Source: Telluria antibiotica
GTDB taxonomy: Bacteria > Pseudomonadota > Gammaproteobacteria > Burkholderiales > Burkholderiaceae_D
Assembly (NCBI RefSeq): GCF_011682055.1
Contig: NZ_JAAQOM010000024.1
Coordinates: 1-64,000, forward strand
DNA length: 64,000 nucleotides
Direction: 5' to 3'
Every line of letters starts with the position of its first letter. Positions within the stretch are counted from its first letter, which is position 1. Below are positions 43,480-51,478 of the stretch, piece by piece. The position numbers and the translations under genes are program-made. The notes beneath the pieces were generated by a model that was given only the letters and a program-made list of their open reading frames with translations, did no database searches and was not told where the DNA came from.

Positions 43480-44411
43480 AACTCTATCGGGAAGAACATG
43501 GCTGGACCGAGCGCCTGATCGCCTCGGCGGCGCCGTCGGTCACCTTGCGCTCGGCCGTTCCGCCGCACCTGGCGGGCTTCAAGTCGGTGCGCGAACTCGC
43601 GAAGATCCGGCTGCGGGCCGTCCTGCATCCGCGCCAGACGCCGCGCTGGCTCCACCTGCTGAACGCGCACCCGGCCTTTTCGGAATACGTGCGCAACTGC
43701 CCGCGCTTCCTGTACAAGGTCTACCGCCCGTACATCAGCCACGCGCTGGATGCCAACGAGCGCCTGGAAGCGATCCGCGCGCACTACGACTTCATGTTCC
43801 GGCGTGGCCTGCGCGAGACGCTGGCGCGCGCCAGCGTCGGCCCCGTCGTGCTGGCCGAGGTACCCGGCAAGAGCGGCCTGCCGTACCAGGTCCAGTTGCG
43901 CACGGTGAACATGTTCGACCGCGAGGGCGAACTGGTGCTGCAGCTGACGCAGGACGACAAGGCCTTGTACACGGTGGCGTTCACCGTGGCGCCGCGGGAC
44001 GGCAGCCTGGCCGTCAGCGTCGGCTGCATCCAGGGCGGCAAGACGGAGGATGCGCGCGAGGCGATCCGCACTGCCACGCGCGAACTGCACGGCATCCGGC
44101 CGAAGCAGCTGATGGCGACGCTCGTGCGCCAGCTGGGCCATGAATACGGCTGCGAACGGATGGTGCTCGTGTCGAACCGCAACCGCGTGATCTACAAGGC
44201 GATCCGCAACGGTCGCGTGCTGGCCGACTACGACCAGCTGTGGACGGAACTGGGCGCGCGGCTGCGGCCCGACGGCGACTGGGAACTGGCGTGCGCGCCG
44301 GTGGCGGCGCCGGACCTGGACGGCATCCCGTCGAAGAAGCGGTCGGAGGCGCGCAAGCGGCACGAGCTCGTGAGCCGGCTCGCTGCGGACGTGTGCCAGG
44401 CTTTACGATAG
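43476..44411 (+). CDS. VirK/YbjX family protein (DUF535)
   Basis: This 311-aa protein matches DUF535: the HPAFSEYVRNCPRFLYKVYRPY N-terminal segment (residues about 64-85), SVGCIQGGKTEDAREAIR, the helical GIRPKQLMATLVRQLG, and NRNRVIYKA. No signal peptide or membrane span is seen. In enteric bacteria VirK and YbjX influence virulence and resistance to antimicrobial peptides; the biochemical activity is unknown. It lies just before LPS genes on the opposite strand, with REP elements between. Confidence 0.85.
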   Translation: MKLYREEHGWTERLIASAAPSVTLRSAVPPHLAGFKSVRELAKIRLRAVLHPRQTPRWLHLLNAHPAFSEYVRNCPRFLYKVYRPYISHALDANERLEAIRAHYDFMFRRGLRETLARASVGPVVLAEVPGKSGLPYQVQLRTVNMFDREGELVLQLTQDDKALYTVAFTVAPRDGSLAVSVGCIQGGKTEDAREAIRTATRELHGIRPKQLMATLVRQLGHEYGCERMVLVSNRNRVIYKAIRNGRVLADYDQLWTELGARLRPDGDWELACAPVAAPDLDGIPSKKRSEARKRHELVSRLAADVCQALR

Positions 44412-44436
44412 ACGCAGGCGCGACGCAAACGTCCGC

Positions 44437-44548
44437 GTGGGCGGGGGGCCGCCCACCCTACGCGCCATTGCGGCCGTAGGGTGGGCACCCTGTGCCCACG
44501 CGGACGTTCGCGGTGTGTTAGCGCGTAGGGTGGGCACCCTGTGCCCAC
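44437..44548. repeat. Cluster of three REP elements
   Basis: One REP (44437-44461, CCTAC end) is followed by two in the opposite orientation (44476-44499 and 44525-44548, GTAGGGTGGGCACCCTGTGC). The two same-direction copies are 49 bp apart and share flanking GCGNACGTNCGCGGT. The cluster lies between the converging DUF535 and waaF genes. Confidence 0.8.
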
Positions 44549-44572
44549 GCGAACGTGCGCGGTATGTCGGCG

Positions 44573-45625
44573 TCACGCCCTGACCGCGCTGTCGCGCTGC
44601 GGCACCAGCATCGGCGCCAGCTCGCTCCACACGCTGTCGACACTCATCCGGTTCATGCAATCGTGGTGCCCCAGCGGGCACTCGCGCTTGCGGCATGGCG
44701 AGCATGCCAGGCGCAGCGACACGGCGCGCGCCACGTCCGACAGTGGCGGCGCATAGTCCGGGTCCGTCGAGCCGTACAAGGCCACGACGGGACGGTTCAG
44801 CGCGGAAGCGATGTGCATCAGCCCGGAATCGTTCGAGACGACGGCGCGCGCCGTCGCCAGCAGGACGATGGCCTCGTCCAGCGACGTCTGGCCGGCCAGG
44901 TTCAGCACGCTGGACGCGGCCGCGCCCGCGTGGCGCTGCACCTGCTCGCACGTGTCGCGGTCGTTCGGGGAACCGAGCAGCACCAGCTGCACACCCGGCA
45001 CGGCAGCGGCCACGCTGGCCGCCAGCGCGCCGTAGTAGGCGGGCGGCCAGCGCTTGGCGCTGCCGAATTCCGCCCCCGGCGCGAATGCGACGAGGGGACG
45101 CGCCCGGTCGACGCCGAGGCGCTGTCCCACCTGCGCCATCTCGTCGCCCCCGACGGCAAGGCTCGGGCGCACCGCCTTGCCCGCCGGTCCGGGCGCGCGC
45201 GCGAGGGCCGCATAGAACGGCACCATCGACCGGGGCGGATGGTCGTCGTGGTGCATCACGTTTATCATCCCGTAGCGCATCTCGCCCTTGTAGCCGACGC
45301 GGCGGCCGATGCCCGCGAGCCACGGGATCAGCGCATATTTCAGCGTGTTCGGCAGCACGTAGGCGTCGGCGTAGCCGCGCGCCGCGAGCATGCGCGCGCA
45401 ACGCCACCGTTCGCCGAGCTGCAGAGCGCGGTGGCGGAACGGCGTCGCGAGGATCTCGTCGGCCTCGCGGATGCGGCGCCACACGGGCACCACGTGCGGC
45501 GGCGCCAGCACGTCGATCGCGCGATCCGGATGCGCCTGCTTGAGAAGGCGCAGCAGCGGCTGGGCCATCACGGCATCGCCGATCCAGTTCGGCGAGATGA
45601 CGAGCGTGCGCGCCTTCCCGTTCAT
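44573..45625 (-). CDS. waaF: LPS heptosyltransferase II
   Basis: This protein of about 350 aa is a GT9 enzyme that adds the second heptose to the LPS inner core from ADP-heptose. The N-terminal motif ISPNWIGDAVMAQPLLRLL is typical of WaaF. The C-terminal donor site has VSNDSGLMHIASALNRPVVALYG and the cysteine-rich CSPCRKRECPLGHHDCM segment. The ATG overlaps the msbA stop as ATGA, last gene of waaL-msbA-waaF. Confidence 0.93.
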   Translation of the reverse strand: MNGKARTLVISPNWIGDAVMAQPLLRLLKQAHPDRAIDVLAPPHVVPVWRRIREADEILATPFRHRALQLGERWRCARMLAARGYADAYVLPNTLKYALIPWLAGIGRRVGYKGEMRYGMINVMHHDDHPPRSMVPFYAALARAPGPAGKAVRPSLAVGGDEMAQVGQRLGVDRARPLVAFAPGAEFGSAKRWPPAYYGALAASVAAAVPGVQLVLLGSPNDRDTCEQVQRHAGAAASSVLNLAGQTSLDEAIVLLATARAVVSNDSGLMHIASALNRPVVALYGSTDPDYAPPLSDVARAVSLRLACSPCRKRECPLGHHDCMNRMSVDSVWSELAPMLVPQRDSAVRA

Positions 45626-47352
45626 GTCTCTTCCACCACCGTGGAAAACTGCAGGCGGTACAGGTTCGCGTACATGCCGCCCTTCGCCAGCAGTTGCTCG
45701 TGCGTGCCCTGCTCGACGATGCGGCCGTGCTCCATCACGACGATCAGGTCGGCGCCCTCGATGGTCGACAGGCGGTGCGCGATCACGAACGTGGTGCGGC
45801 CGGCCATGAGGGTCTCGAGGGCGGCCTGCACGGCGCGTTCCGACTCGTTGTCCAGCGCCGACGTGGCCTCGTCCAGGATCAGGATCGGCGCATCCTTGTA
45901 GATGGCGCGCGCGATCGCCACGCGCTGGCGCTGGCCGCCCGACAGGCGCATGCCGTTCTCGCCGATGATCGTGTCGACACCTTCCGGCAGGCGCGCGACG
46001 ACGTCGGCCAGGTGCGCGGCACGGATGGCGGCCTGCAGGCGCGCCTCGTCGACGTGCTCGACGCCGTACGCGATATTGGCCCGCAGCGTGTCGTCGAACA
46101 GCACGACGTTCTGGCTCACGAGCGCCAGCTGGGCGCGCAGCGACGCCATCCTGATGTCCTGGTACGGCACGCCGTCCAGCAGGATGCGGCCCGACTCCGG
46201 TTCGTAGAAACGCGTGACGAGGCTTACGAACGTCGACTTGCCGCCGCCCGACATGCCCACCAGCGCGACGGTCTGGCCCGGCTTGACGTCGAGCGAGACA
46301 TCGTCCAGCGCCAGCGCCTGCGTGTTCGGATAGCGGAACTTGACGTGTTCGAAACGCACGTGGCCCTGCGCGCGCTCGATGGTGCGCGTGCCCGGGTCGT
46401 GCTCGACGGGCGCGTCGATCAGCTCGAACACGATTTCCGCGGCGGCGATGCCGCGCTGCATGGGGCCGTTCACCTCGGCCAGCGCCTTCAGCGGCGTCAG
46501 CAGCATCAGCATCAACGTGACGAACTGGGTGAATTCGCCGACCGTCATGTCGGCCTTCAGCGCCAGCACGACGACGACCGACAGCGAGATCGACGTGGCG
46601 ATCTGCGTGACGGGCGTCGTCGCCGCGAACGCGACCGTCATGCGCTGGGAAAAGCCGCGCAGCGCCTCGCTGCGCTGGAAGAAGCGGCGGCTCTCGTACC
46701 GTTCGCCCGAGAACACGCGGATCACCTGGTGGCCGCGCGCGGCTTCCTCCACGACCTGCGTCATCTCGCCCGTCACGCGCGTGTTCTCGCGGTTCAGGTG
46801 GCGCAACCGCTTGCTCGTCGTGCGCACGATCACGGCCGTGAGGGGCACGACGACGATGGCGACGAGCGTCAGCATCCAGTTCAGCCACAGCAGCGAGCCG
46901 AGCAGGCCGACCACGACGAGCACGTCGCGCACGAACGAGATGAACACGGAGTTGATCATGTCCACGACCTGGCGCACGTCGCCGACGACGGTGTTGATCA
47001 CCTTGCCCGTCGACTCTTCGTGGAAGCGCGCCACGGGCAGGCGCAGCAGGCGTTCGAACGCCTGGGCGCGCAAGTCGTTCAGGACGCGCGAGAGGACCCA
47101 GTTGTTGTAGTAGGCCGTGGCGAACGTGCCGATGCCGCGCAGGACGAAGATCGACACGAGCACGCCCGGGATCCACCACAGGCTGAACGGCACCTTGTGC
47201 TTGAAGCCCTTGTCCATCAACAGCTTCAGGGCCTCGCCCAGCAGCGGCTGCGTGGCGGCCGTCAACGCCATCGCGAGCAGCGACAGGAACGCGCGTCCGC
47301 GATATGGTTTCAGGATCGCCCACAGGCGCTTGATGATGACACTGTTATCCAA
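45622..47352 (-). CDS. msbA: Lipid A flippase MsbA
   Basis: This 576-aa half-transporter has an N-terminal six-span membrane domain (to about residue 310) and a C-terminal ATPase. Walker A is VGMSGGGKST, the ABC signature LSGGQRQRVAIARA, and Walker B LILDEATSALD. MsbA moves lipid A-core LPS across the inner membrane. It overlaps waaL by 8 nt upstream and waaF by 4 nt downstream, which supports the LPS role over other exporters of this class. Confidence 0.93.
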   Translation of the reverse strand: MDNSVIIKRLWAILKPYRGRAFLSLLAMALTAATQPLLGEALKLLMDKGFKHKVPFSLWWIPGVLVSIFVLRGIGTFATAYYNNWVLSRVLNDLRAQAFERLLRLPVARFHEESTGKVINTVVGDVRQVVDMINSVFISFVRDVLVVVGLLGSLLWLNWMLTLVAIVVVPLTAVIVRTTSKRLRHLNRENTRVTGEMTQVVEEAARGHQVIRVFSGERYESRRFFQRSEALRGFSQRMTVAFAATTPVTQIATSISLSVVVVLALKADMTVGEFTQFVTLMLMLLTPLKALAEVNGPMQRGIAAAEIVFELIDAPVEHDPGTRTIERAQGHVRFEHVKFRYPNTQALALDDVSLDVKPGQTVALVGMSGGGKSTFVSLVTRFYEPESGRILLDGVPYQDIRMASLRAQLALVSQNVVLFDDTLRANIAYGVEHVDEARLQAAIRAAHLADVVARLPEGVDTIIGENGMRLSGGQRQRVAIARAIYKDAPILILDEATSALDNESERAVQAALETLMAGRTTFVIAHRLSTIEGADLIVVMEHGRIVEQGTHEQLLAKGGMYANLYRLQFSTVVEET

Positions 47353-48586
47353 TTTTTTCTTTCGCGTTCAAACAGAAGCCCATGATGAGGAACACCATGA
47401 GCGCATAGAACAGACTGCCCTTCATCGACCAGAAGATCACTTCCGTCAGCCCGAAACCGACGTACCCGAGCACGACCATCGCGCCGCCCAGCGCGGCGGC
47501 GAACTGCGGGGCGCGCGTGCCGTCGCGCAGCGCGCGCAGGAAGAACAGCAGCGGCGCGGCCAAGGTGGCGGCCCAGAACGAAAAACCCACCGCGCCGCCC
47601 GTCGCCAGCGCCTGCAGCCCGTCATTATGCAGGTGCGGCAGCTGCAGCACCATCGGGTCGAGCCGGCCCATGTGCGCATACTCGGCCAGGCGCGCGCGAC
47701 ACGCGTCGAAGTCCATGCCCAGCAGCGGGTGCTCGCGGATCAACATGGCAGCACCTTTCCACAATTCAAGCCGGGTGCCGACGTTAGTCCACACGTTGCC
47801 GCCCTCGTACCAGATCCGCGCATCGCTGACGCCTTCGGCGAAACGCTGCTGCACCCCCAGCGCCGGCGCGAACCAGGCGGTCGCCAGCAAGGCCACGCCG
47901 CCGGCCAGCAGCGCACGCACGCGGCGGCTGTCGATCGCAACCACGTGGCGCCCCAGCACGAGCGCCATCAACACGAGGGCCGTCCAGCCGCCGCGGGTGC
48001 CCGTCAATACGGACGCCACGAGGCCCGCCAGCGCGGCCATGCCGGCCAGCAAGGCGTCGCGCGCCCGGTCGCGCATGTCGATCGCGCCGGCCAGCGCCAG
48101 CAGCGCCAGCACGAGCGCGAGGTCGCCGAACGTGATCGAATTGATGAGCCCGCCTGGCCGGTCGACATGCAGCACGAAACGCTGCCAGGCGATGAATGGC
48201 AGCGCCGCCACCGCACCCGCGCTCGCCCCCCACCACAGCGCCCGGCGCGGCGCGCGCACGGCCACGACGAGAGCCAGCGCGCTTGCCGCCAGCAGCATGC
48301 GCAGCGGTTTTTCCAGCACGCTCATCTTTTCGCCACGCAACAGCATGCACGCGAGGATAAACAGGAAGTACAGGAGAAAGGCTAGCACGACCCCGCGTAC
48401 CTGTGCCCAATGGCGCGCGAGCGCGTCACGGCACGGTTTGAAGGTGATCAAGGCGGTGGCCAGGAAGAGGAAACTCGCAGCGCTGACGCCGGGCGAGGTG
48501 ACGAGGCTCGAAAACGGCAACAGGAAGGCCAGGGCGCCGACCCAGATCCGCATCGGCGCCCGCATGTACGTCGGATTACTGTTCAT
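47345..48586 (-). CDS. O-antigen ligase family protein (WaaL-like)
   Basis: This 413-aa protein has about ten to twelve hydrophobic segments and a large loop between the late spans with GTRLELWKGAAMLIREHPLLGMD and LPHLHNDGLQ. The conserved arginine and histidine fit the Wzy/WaaL ligase superfamily. WaaL joins O-antigen or other polymer to lipid A-core; a polymerase role cannot be excluded. It is the first gene of the unit with msbA and waaF, and it is divergent from a GT2 gene 55 bp away. Confidence 0.85.
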   Translation of the reverse strand: MNSNPTYMRAPMRIWVGALAFLLPFSSLVTSPGVSAASFLFLATALITFKPCRDALARHWAQVRGVVLAFLLYFLFILACMLLRGEKMSVLEKPLRMLLAASALALVVAVRAPRRALWWGASAGAVAALPFIAWQRFVLHVDRPGGLINSITFGDLALVLALLALAGAIDMRDRARDALLAGMAALAGLVASVLTGTRGGWTALVLMALVLGRHVVAIDSRRVRALLAGGVALLATAWFAPALGVQQRFAEGVSDARIWYEGGNVWTNVGTRLELWKGAAMLIREHPLLGMDFDACRARLAEYAHMGRLDPMVLQLPHLHNDGLQALATGGAVGFSFWAATLAAPLLFFLRALRDGTRAPQFAAALGGAMVVLGYVGFGLTEVIFWSMKGSLFYALMVFLIMGFCLNAKEKIG

Positions 48587-48641
48587 CGATGTTCTTGTGG
48601 GATACTCACGCCCCTGAATACGGCAGTGTACACTGGACCTT

Positions 48642-49478
48642 ATGCGTCACGCACAGACTATCTCGGTCGTGATCACCACCTACAACCGGCCAGATGCGCT
48701 GGAGGCGGTGGTGCGGGCATGCTTCGTGCAGAACGACAAGAATTTTGAAATCATTATCGCTGATGACGGCTCGACTGCCAACACGGTTGCCTGCGTCGAG
48801 CGGCTCGCGGCGGACGCGCCCGTGCGCCTGCGCCACGTCTGGCAACCCGACGAGGGCTTTCGCGCCGCCATGGCGCGCAACCGCGGCACACTGGCGGCCA
48901 GCGGCGAATACATCATCTTCCTGGACGGCGACTGCGTCCCGCAGCGCGACTTCATCGCCCGTCATCGCGCACTGTCGCAGCCCGGCTACCTCGTGTCGGG
49001 CAGCCGCATCCTGATGTCGGAAGCGCTGACGCGCCGCGTATTGCAGGATGGGATCGACGTCGGCGCCGCGTCCCCGCTCACGCGCCTGCGGTGGCGCCTG
49101 CACGGCGACCTGAACAAGACCCTGCAGCCGCTGGGGTTGCGCTGGCCCGACGCGGGACGCACGTCGCGCAAGTTCTCCTGGCGGCGCATCAAGAGCTGCA
49201 ACCTGGCCGTCTGGCGCAGCGACCTGGACCGGGTCAACGGTTTCGACGAGAGCTTCACGGGCTGGGGCCACGAGGATTCCGACCTCGTCGTGCGCCTGTT
49301 CCACTCAGGCGTGATGCGCAAGGACGGCGCTTTCGCCACCGAGGTGTTCCACCTGTGGCACCGCGAGGCGCAGCGCGACCAGGAAACGAGCAACCGCAAC
49401 GTGGTCCTGGAGCGCGCTGCGAGCAAGGTTACGCAGGCAACGATCGGGTTGCGCGAGCACGCGCAACCGGCCGCGTAG
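48642..49478 (+). CDS. Glycosyltransferase family 2
   Basis: This 278-aa GT-A enzyme has ISVVITTYNRPDAL, ADDGSTAN and the metal-binding DGDC (DxD-like). The C-terminal GWGHEDSDLVVRL matches the galactosyltransferase-type ED motif. It likely adds a sugar in LPS core or capsule building, given the divergent waaL-msbA-waaF set. Its 3' end overlaps the converging chemoreceptor gene by 50 bp. Confidence 0.88.
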   Translation: MRHAQTISVVITTYNRPDALEAVVRACFVQNDKNFEIIIADDGSTANTVACVERLAADAPVRLRHVWQPDEGFRAAMARNRGTLAASGEYIIFLDGDCVPQRDFIARHRALSQPGYLVSGSRILMSEALTRRVLQDGIDVGAASPLTRLRWRLHGDLNKTLQPLGLRWPDAGRTSRKFSWRRIKSCNLAVWRSDLDRVNGFDESFTGWGHEDSDLVVRLFHSGVMRKDGAFATEVFHLWHREAQRDQETSNRNVVLERAASKVTQATIGLREHAQPAA

Positions 49479-51048
49479 CGGCCGCACGGGCCCGGGCCGG
49501 GGCCTGCGCCTCGATCCGGAAGACGCTCACCACCTGGGCCAGCTTCGCGGCCTGGTCCTGCATCGCTTCCGACGCCGCGGCCGCTTCCTCGACGAGCGAG
49601 GCGTTCTGCTGCGTCACCTGGTCCATCTGGGCGATGGCCTGGTTGACGTGCTCGATGCCTTCGCCCTGTTCCTGCGTGGCGTTGCTGATGGCGCCGATCA
49701 TCGTGCTGACCTTGTTCACGCTGGCCACGATCTCCTGCATCGTGGCGCCCGCCTCCCCGACGAGCCTGGCGCCGTCGTCGACGCGGGCGACGGAATCGCC
49801 GATCAGCGCCTTGATTTCCTTGGCCGCGGCGGCGGACCGCTGGGCCAGCGTACGCACTTCGCCCGCGACGACGGCAAAGCCGCGGCCCTGTTCGCCCGCG
49901 CGCGCGGCCTCGACGGCCGCGTTCAGCGCCAGGATGTTCGTCTGGAACGCGATGCCGTCGATGACGGTGATGATGTCGACGATCTTCTTCGACGAATCGT
50001 TGATCGCCCCCATCGTATCGACGACGCGCGCGACGACGGCGCCGCCGCGCCCCGCCACCTCGGCGGCGGAATCGGCCAGCCGGCTCGCTGCGCGCGCGTT
50101 CTCGGCGGTGTGCTTCACGGTCGACGTGAGTTCCTCCATCGACGCGGCCGTCTCTTCGAGCGAACTGGCCTGTTCTTCCGTGCGGCTCGACAAGTCGAGG
50201 TTGCCGCTGGCGATCTCGCGCGATGCCGTGGCAATCAAGTCCGTGCCGGCGCGCACGTCGCCGACGATGCCGGCCAGCGCGTCGCGCATGCGCTTCATGG
50301 CGGCCATCAGGCTGGCATCAAGACCGGCGCGCACCGGCACGTCCATGCCGAGGTCGCCTGCCGCGATGCGTTGCGCCACGTCGACGGCAGCCTCCGGGTC
50401 GCCGCCGATCGAGCGCTCCACGCTGCGCACGACGAACCACACGATGGCCGTCAGCAGCGCGCCGATCACGGCCAGCCATGCGGCCGCACCTGCGAGCTGG
50501 GCGCGGAAGGCGTGGTCCAGGTCGTCGATGTACAGGCCCGTCATGAGGTACCAGCCCCACGGTTTGTACGCGGCGATATAGGTCAGCTTGGGCTCCGGCT
50601 TGTCCGAACCCGGCTTGGCCCACAGGTAGCTGACGAAGCCGCCGCCGCTCGCCTGGGTGGCGGCGATGCCGTCCACGTAAGGCTTGTGGCCTTCCGGATC
50701 GACGGTCTGGTCGATGGCCGTGCCGACCAGCTCCTGCTTGATCGGGTGCATCAGGACGTTCTTGTCGTCGTAGACGACGAGGTAGCCGCTCGTGCCGAAA
50801 CGCAGCGCGCGCGTGCGCGCCAGCGCCTGCTTCTTCGCCTCGTCGAGAGGCAGCGTGCCGGCGGCGGCCAGGGCCGCGTAGTCCTTGGCGATGGAGGCGG
50901 CGATCTCGCCGGCATTCGACAACTGGATCTTGCGCTCCTCGAGGCGCAGGGCACGGCTCTGCACGGCGTTCACGGTGAACACGGCGAGCAGGCAGATCCA
51001 GCTGATGAGTAAGGGAAGGAAAAGTTTTTGGCGAAATGTAATTTTCAT
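49429..51048 (-). CDS. Methyl-accepting chemotaxis protein with a Cache sensor
   Basis: This 539-aa receptor has a first span (residues about 12-28), a periplasmic single-Cache domain (FGTSGYLVVYDDKNVLMHP, then YIAAYKPWGWYLMTG), a second span near residues 187-208, HAMP, and the signalling coiled coil with hairpin tip GIAFQTNILALNAAVEAAR. Its ends carry EEQASSLEETAASMEEL methylation regions. It relays a ligand signal to CheA/CheW. The tail is Ala/Arg-rich with no clear NWETF tether. It overlaps the 3' end of the GT2 gene by 50 bp tail to tail. Confidence 0.93.
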   Translation of the reverse strand: MKITFRQKLFLPLLISWICLLAVFTVNAVQSRALRLEERKIQLSNAGEIAASIAKDYAALAAAGTLPLDEAKKQALARTRALRFGTSGYLVVYDDKNVLMHPIKQELVGTAIDQTVDPEGHKPYVDGIAATQASGGGFVSYLWAKPGSDKPEPKLTYIAAYKPWGWYLMTGLYIDDLDHAFRAQLAGAAAWLAVIGALLTAIVWFVVRSVERSIGGDPEAAVDVAQRIAAGDLGMDVPVRAGLDASLMAAMKRMRDALAGIVGDVRAGTDLIATASREIASGNLDLSSRTEEQASSLEETAASMEELTSTVKHTAENARAASRLADSAAEVAGRGGAVVARVVDTMGAINDSSKKIVDIITVIDGIAFQTNILALNAAVEAARAGEQGRGFAVVAGEVRTLAQRSAAAAKEIKALIGDSVARVDDGARLVGEAGATMQEIVASVNKVSTMIGAISNATQEQGEGIEHVNQAIAQMDQVTQQNASLVEEAAAASEAMQDQAAKLAQVVSVFRIEAQAPARARAAATRPVARARATRSLPA

Positions 51049-51242
51049 AGTGGTCAGCGCCGTCGTCCTGGCTTTTACAACGCGGAGAAATTTCCGCTAA
51101 CCAATATATTTCGCCGGGCGTGGGCAAACGCCAATGGCAGGAATGCAATTACGCCTAAATAATTAAGATTCAGCCATGTGGGAGCGGCGGCCGTACAACA
51201 CAGTTGGCAAAACGTCTTGCCTGTTCATAATGTGTCATGCGC

Positions 51243-51459
51243 GCAAAGGTGGGCACGGGGTGCCCACCCTACGATTGTTTTGGTCGCGATCGTGAATACA
51301 TGCCGTAGCAAAGGTGGGCACGGGGTGCCCACCCTACGATTGTTTTGGTCGCGATCGTGAATACATGCCGTAGCAAAGGTGGGCACGGGGTGCCCACCCT
51401 ACGATTGTTTTGGTCGCGATCGCGAATACATGCCGTAGGGTGGGCGGCCTCCGCCCACC
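51243..51459. repeat. Tandem REP array: 3 copies of 65 bp plus one inverted end copy
   Basis: Units start at 51243, 51308 and 51373 with the REP core GTGGGCACGGGGTGCCCAC and a constant spacer containing ATTGTTTTGGTCGCGATCG. One oppositely oriented copy with a GGCCTCC loop (51435-51459) closes the array, as in the two larger arrays. The array lies between the chemoreceptor and dnaE genes. Confidence 0.88.
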
Positions 51460-51478
51460 ATGCGTCAACGCGGCTTGA

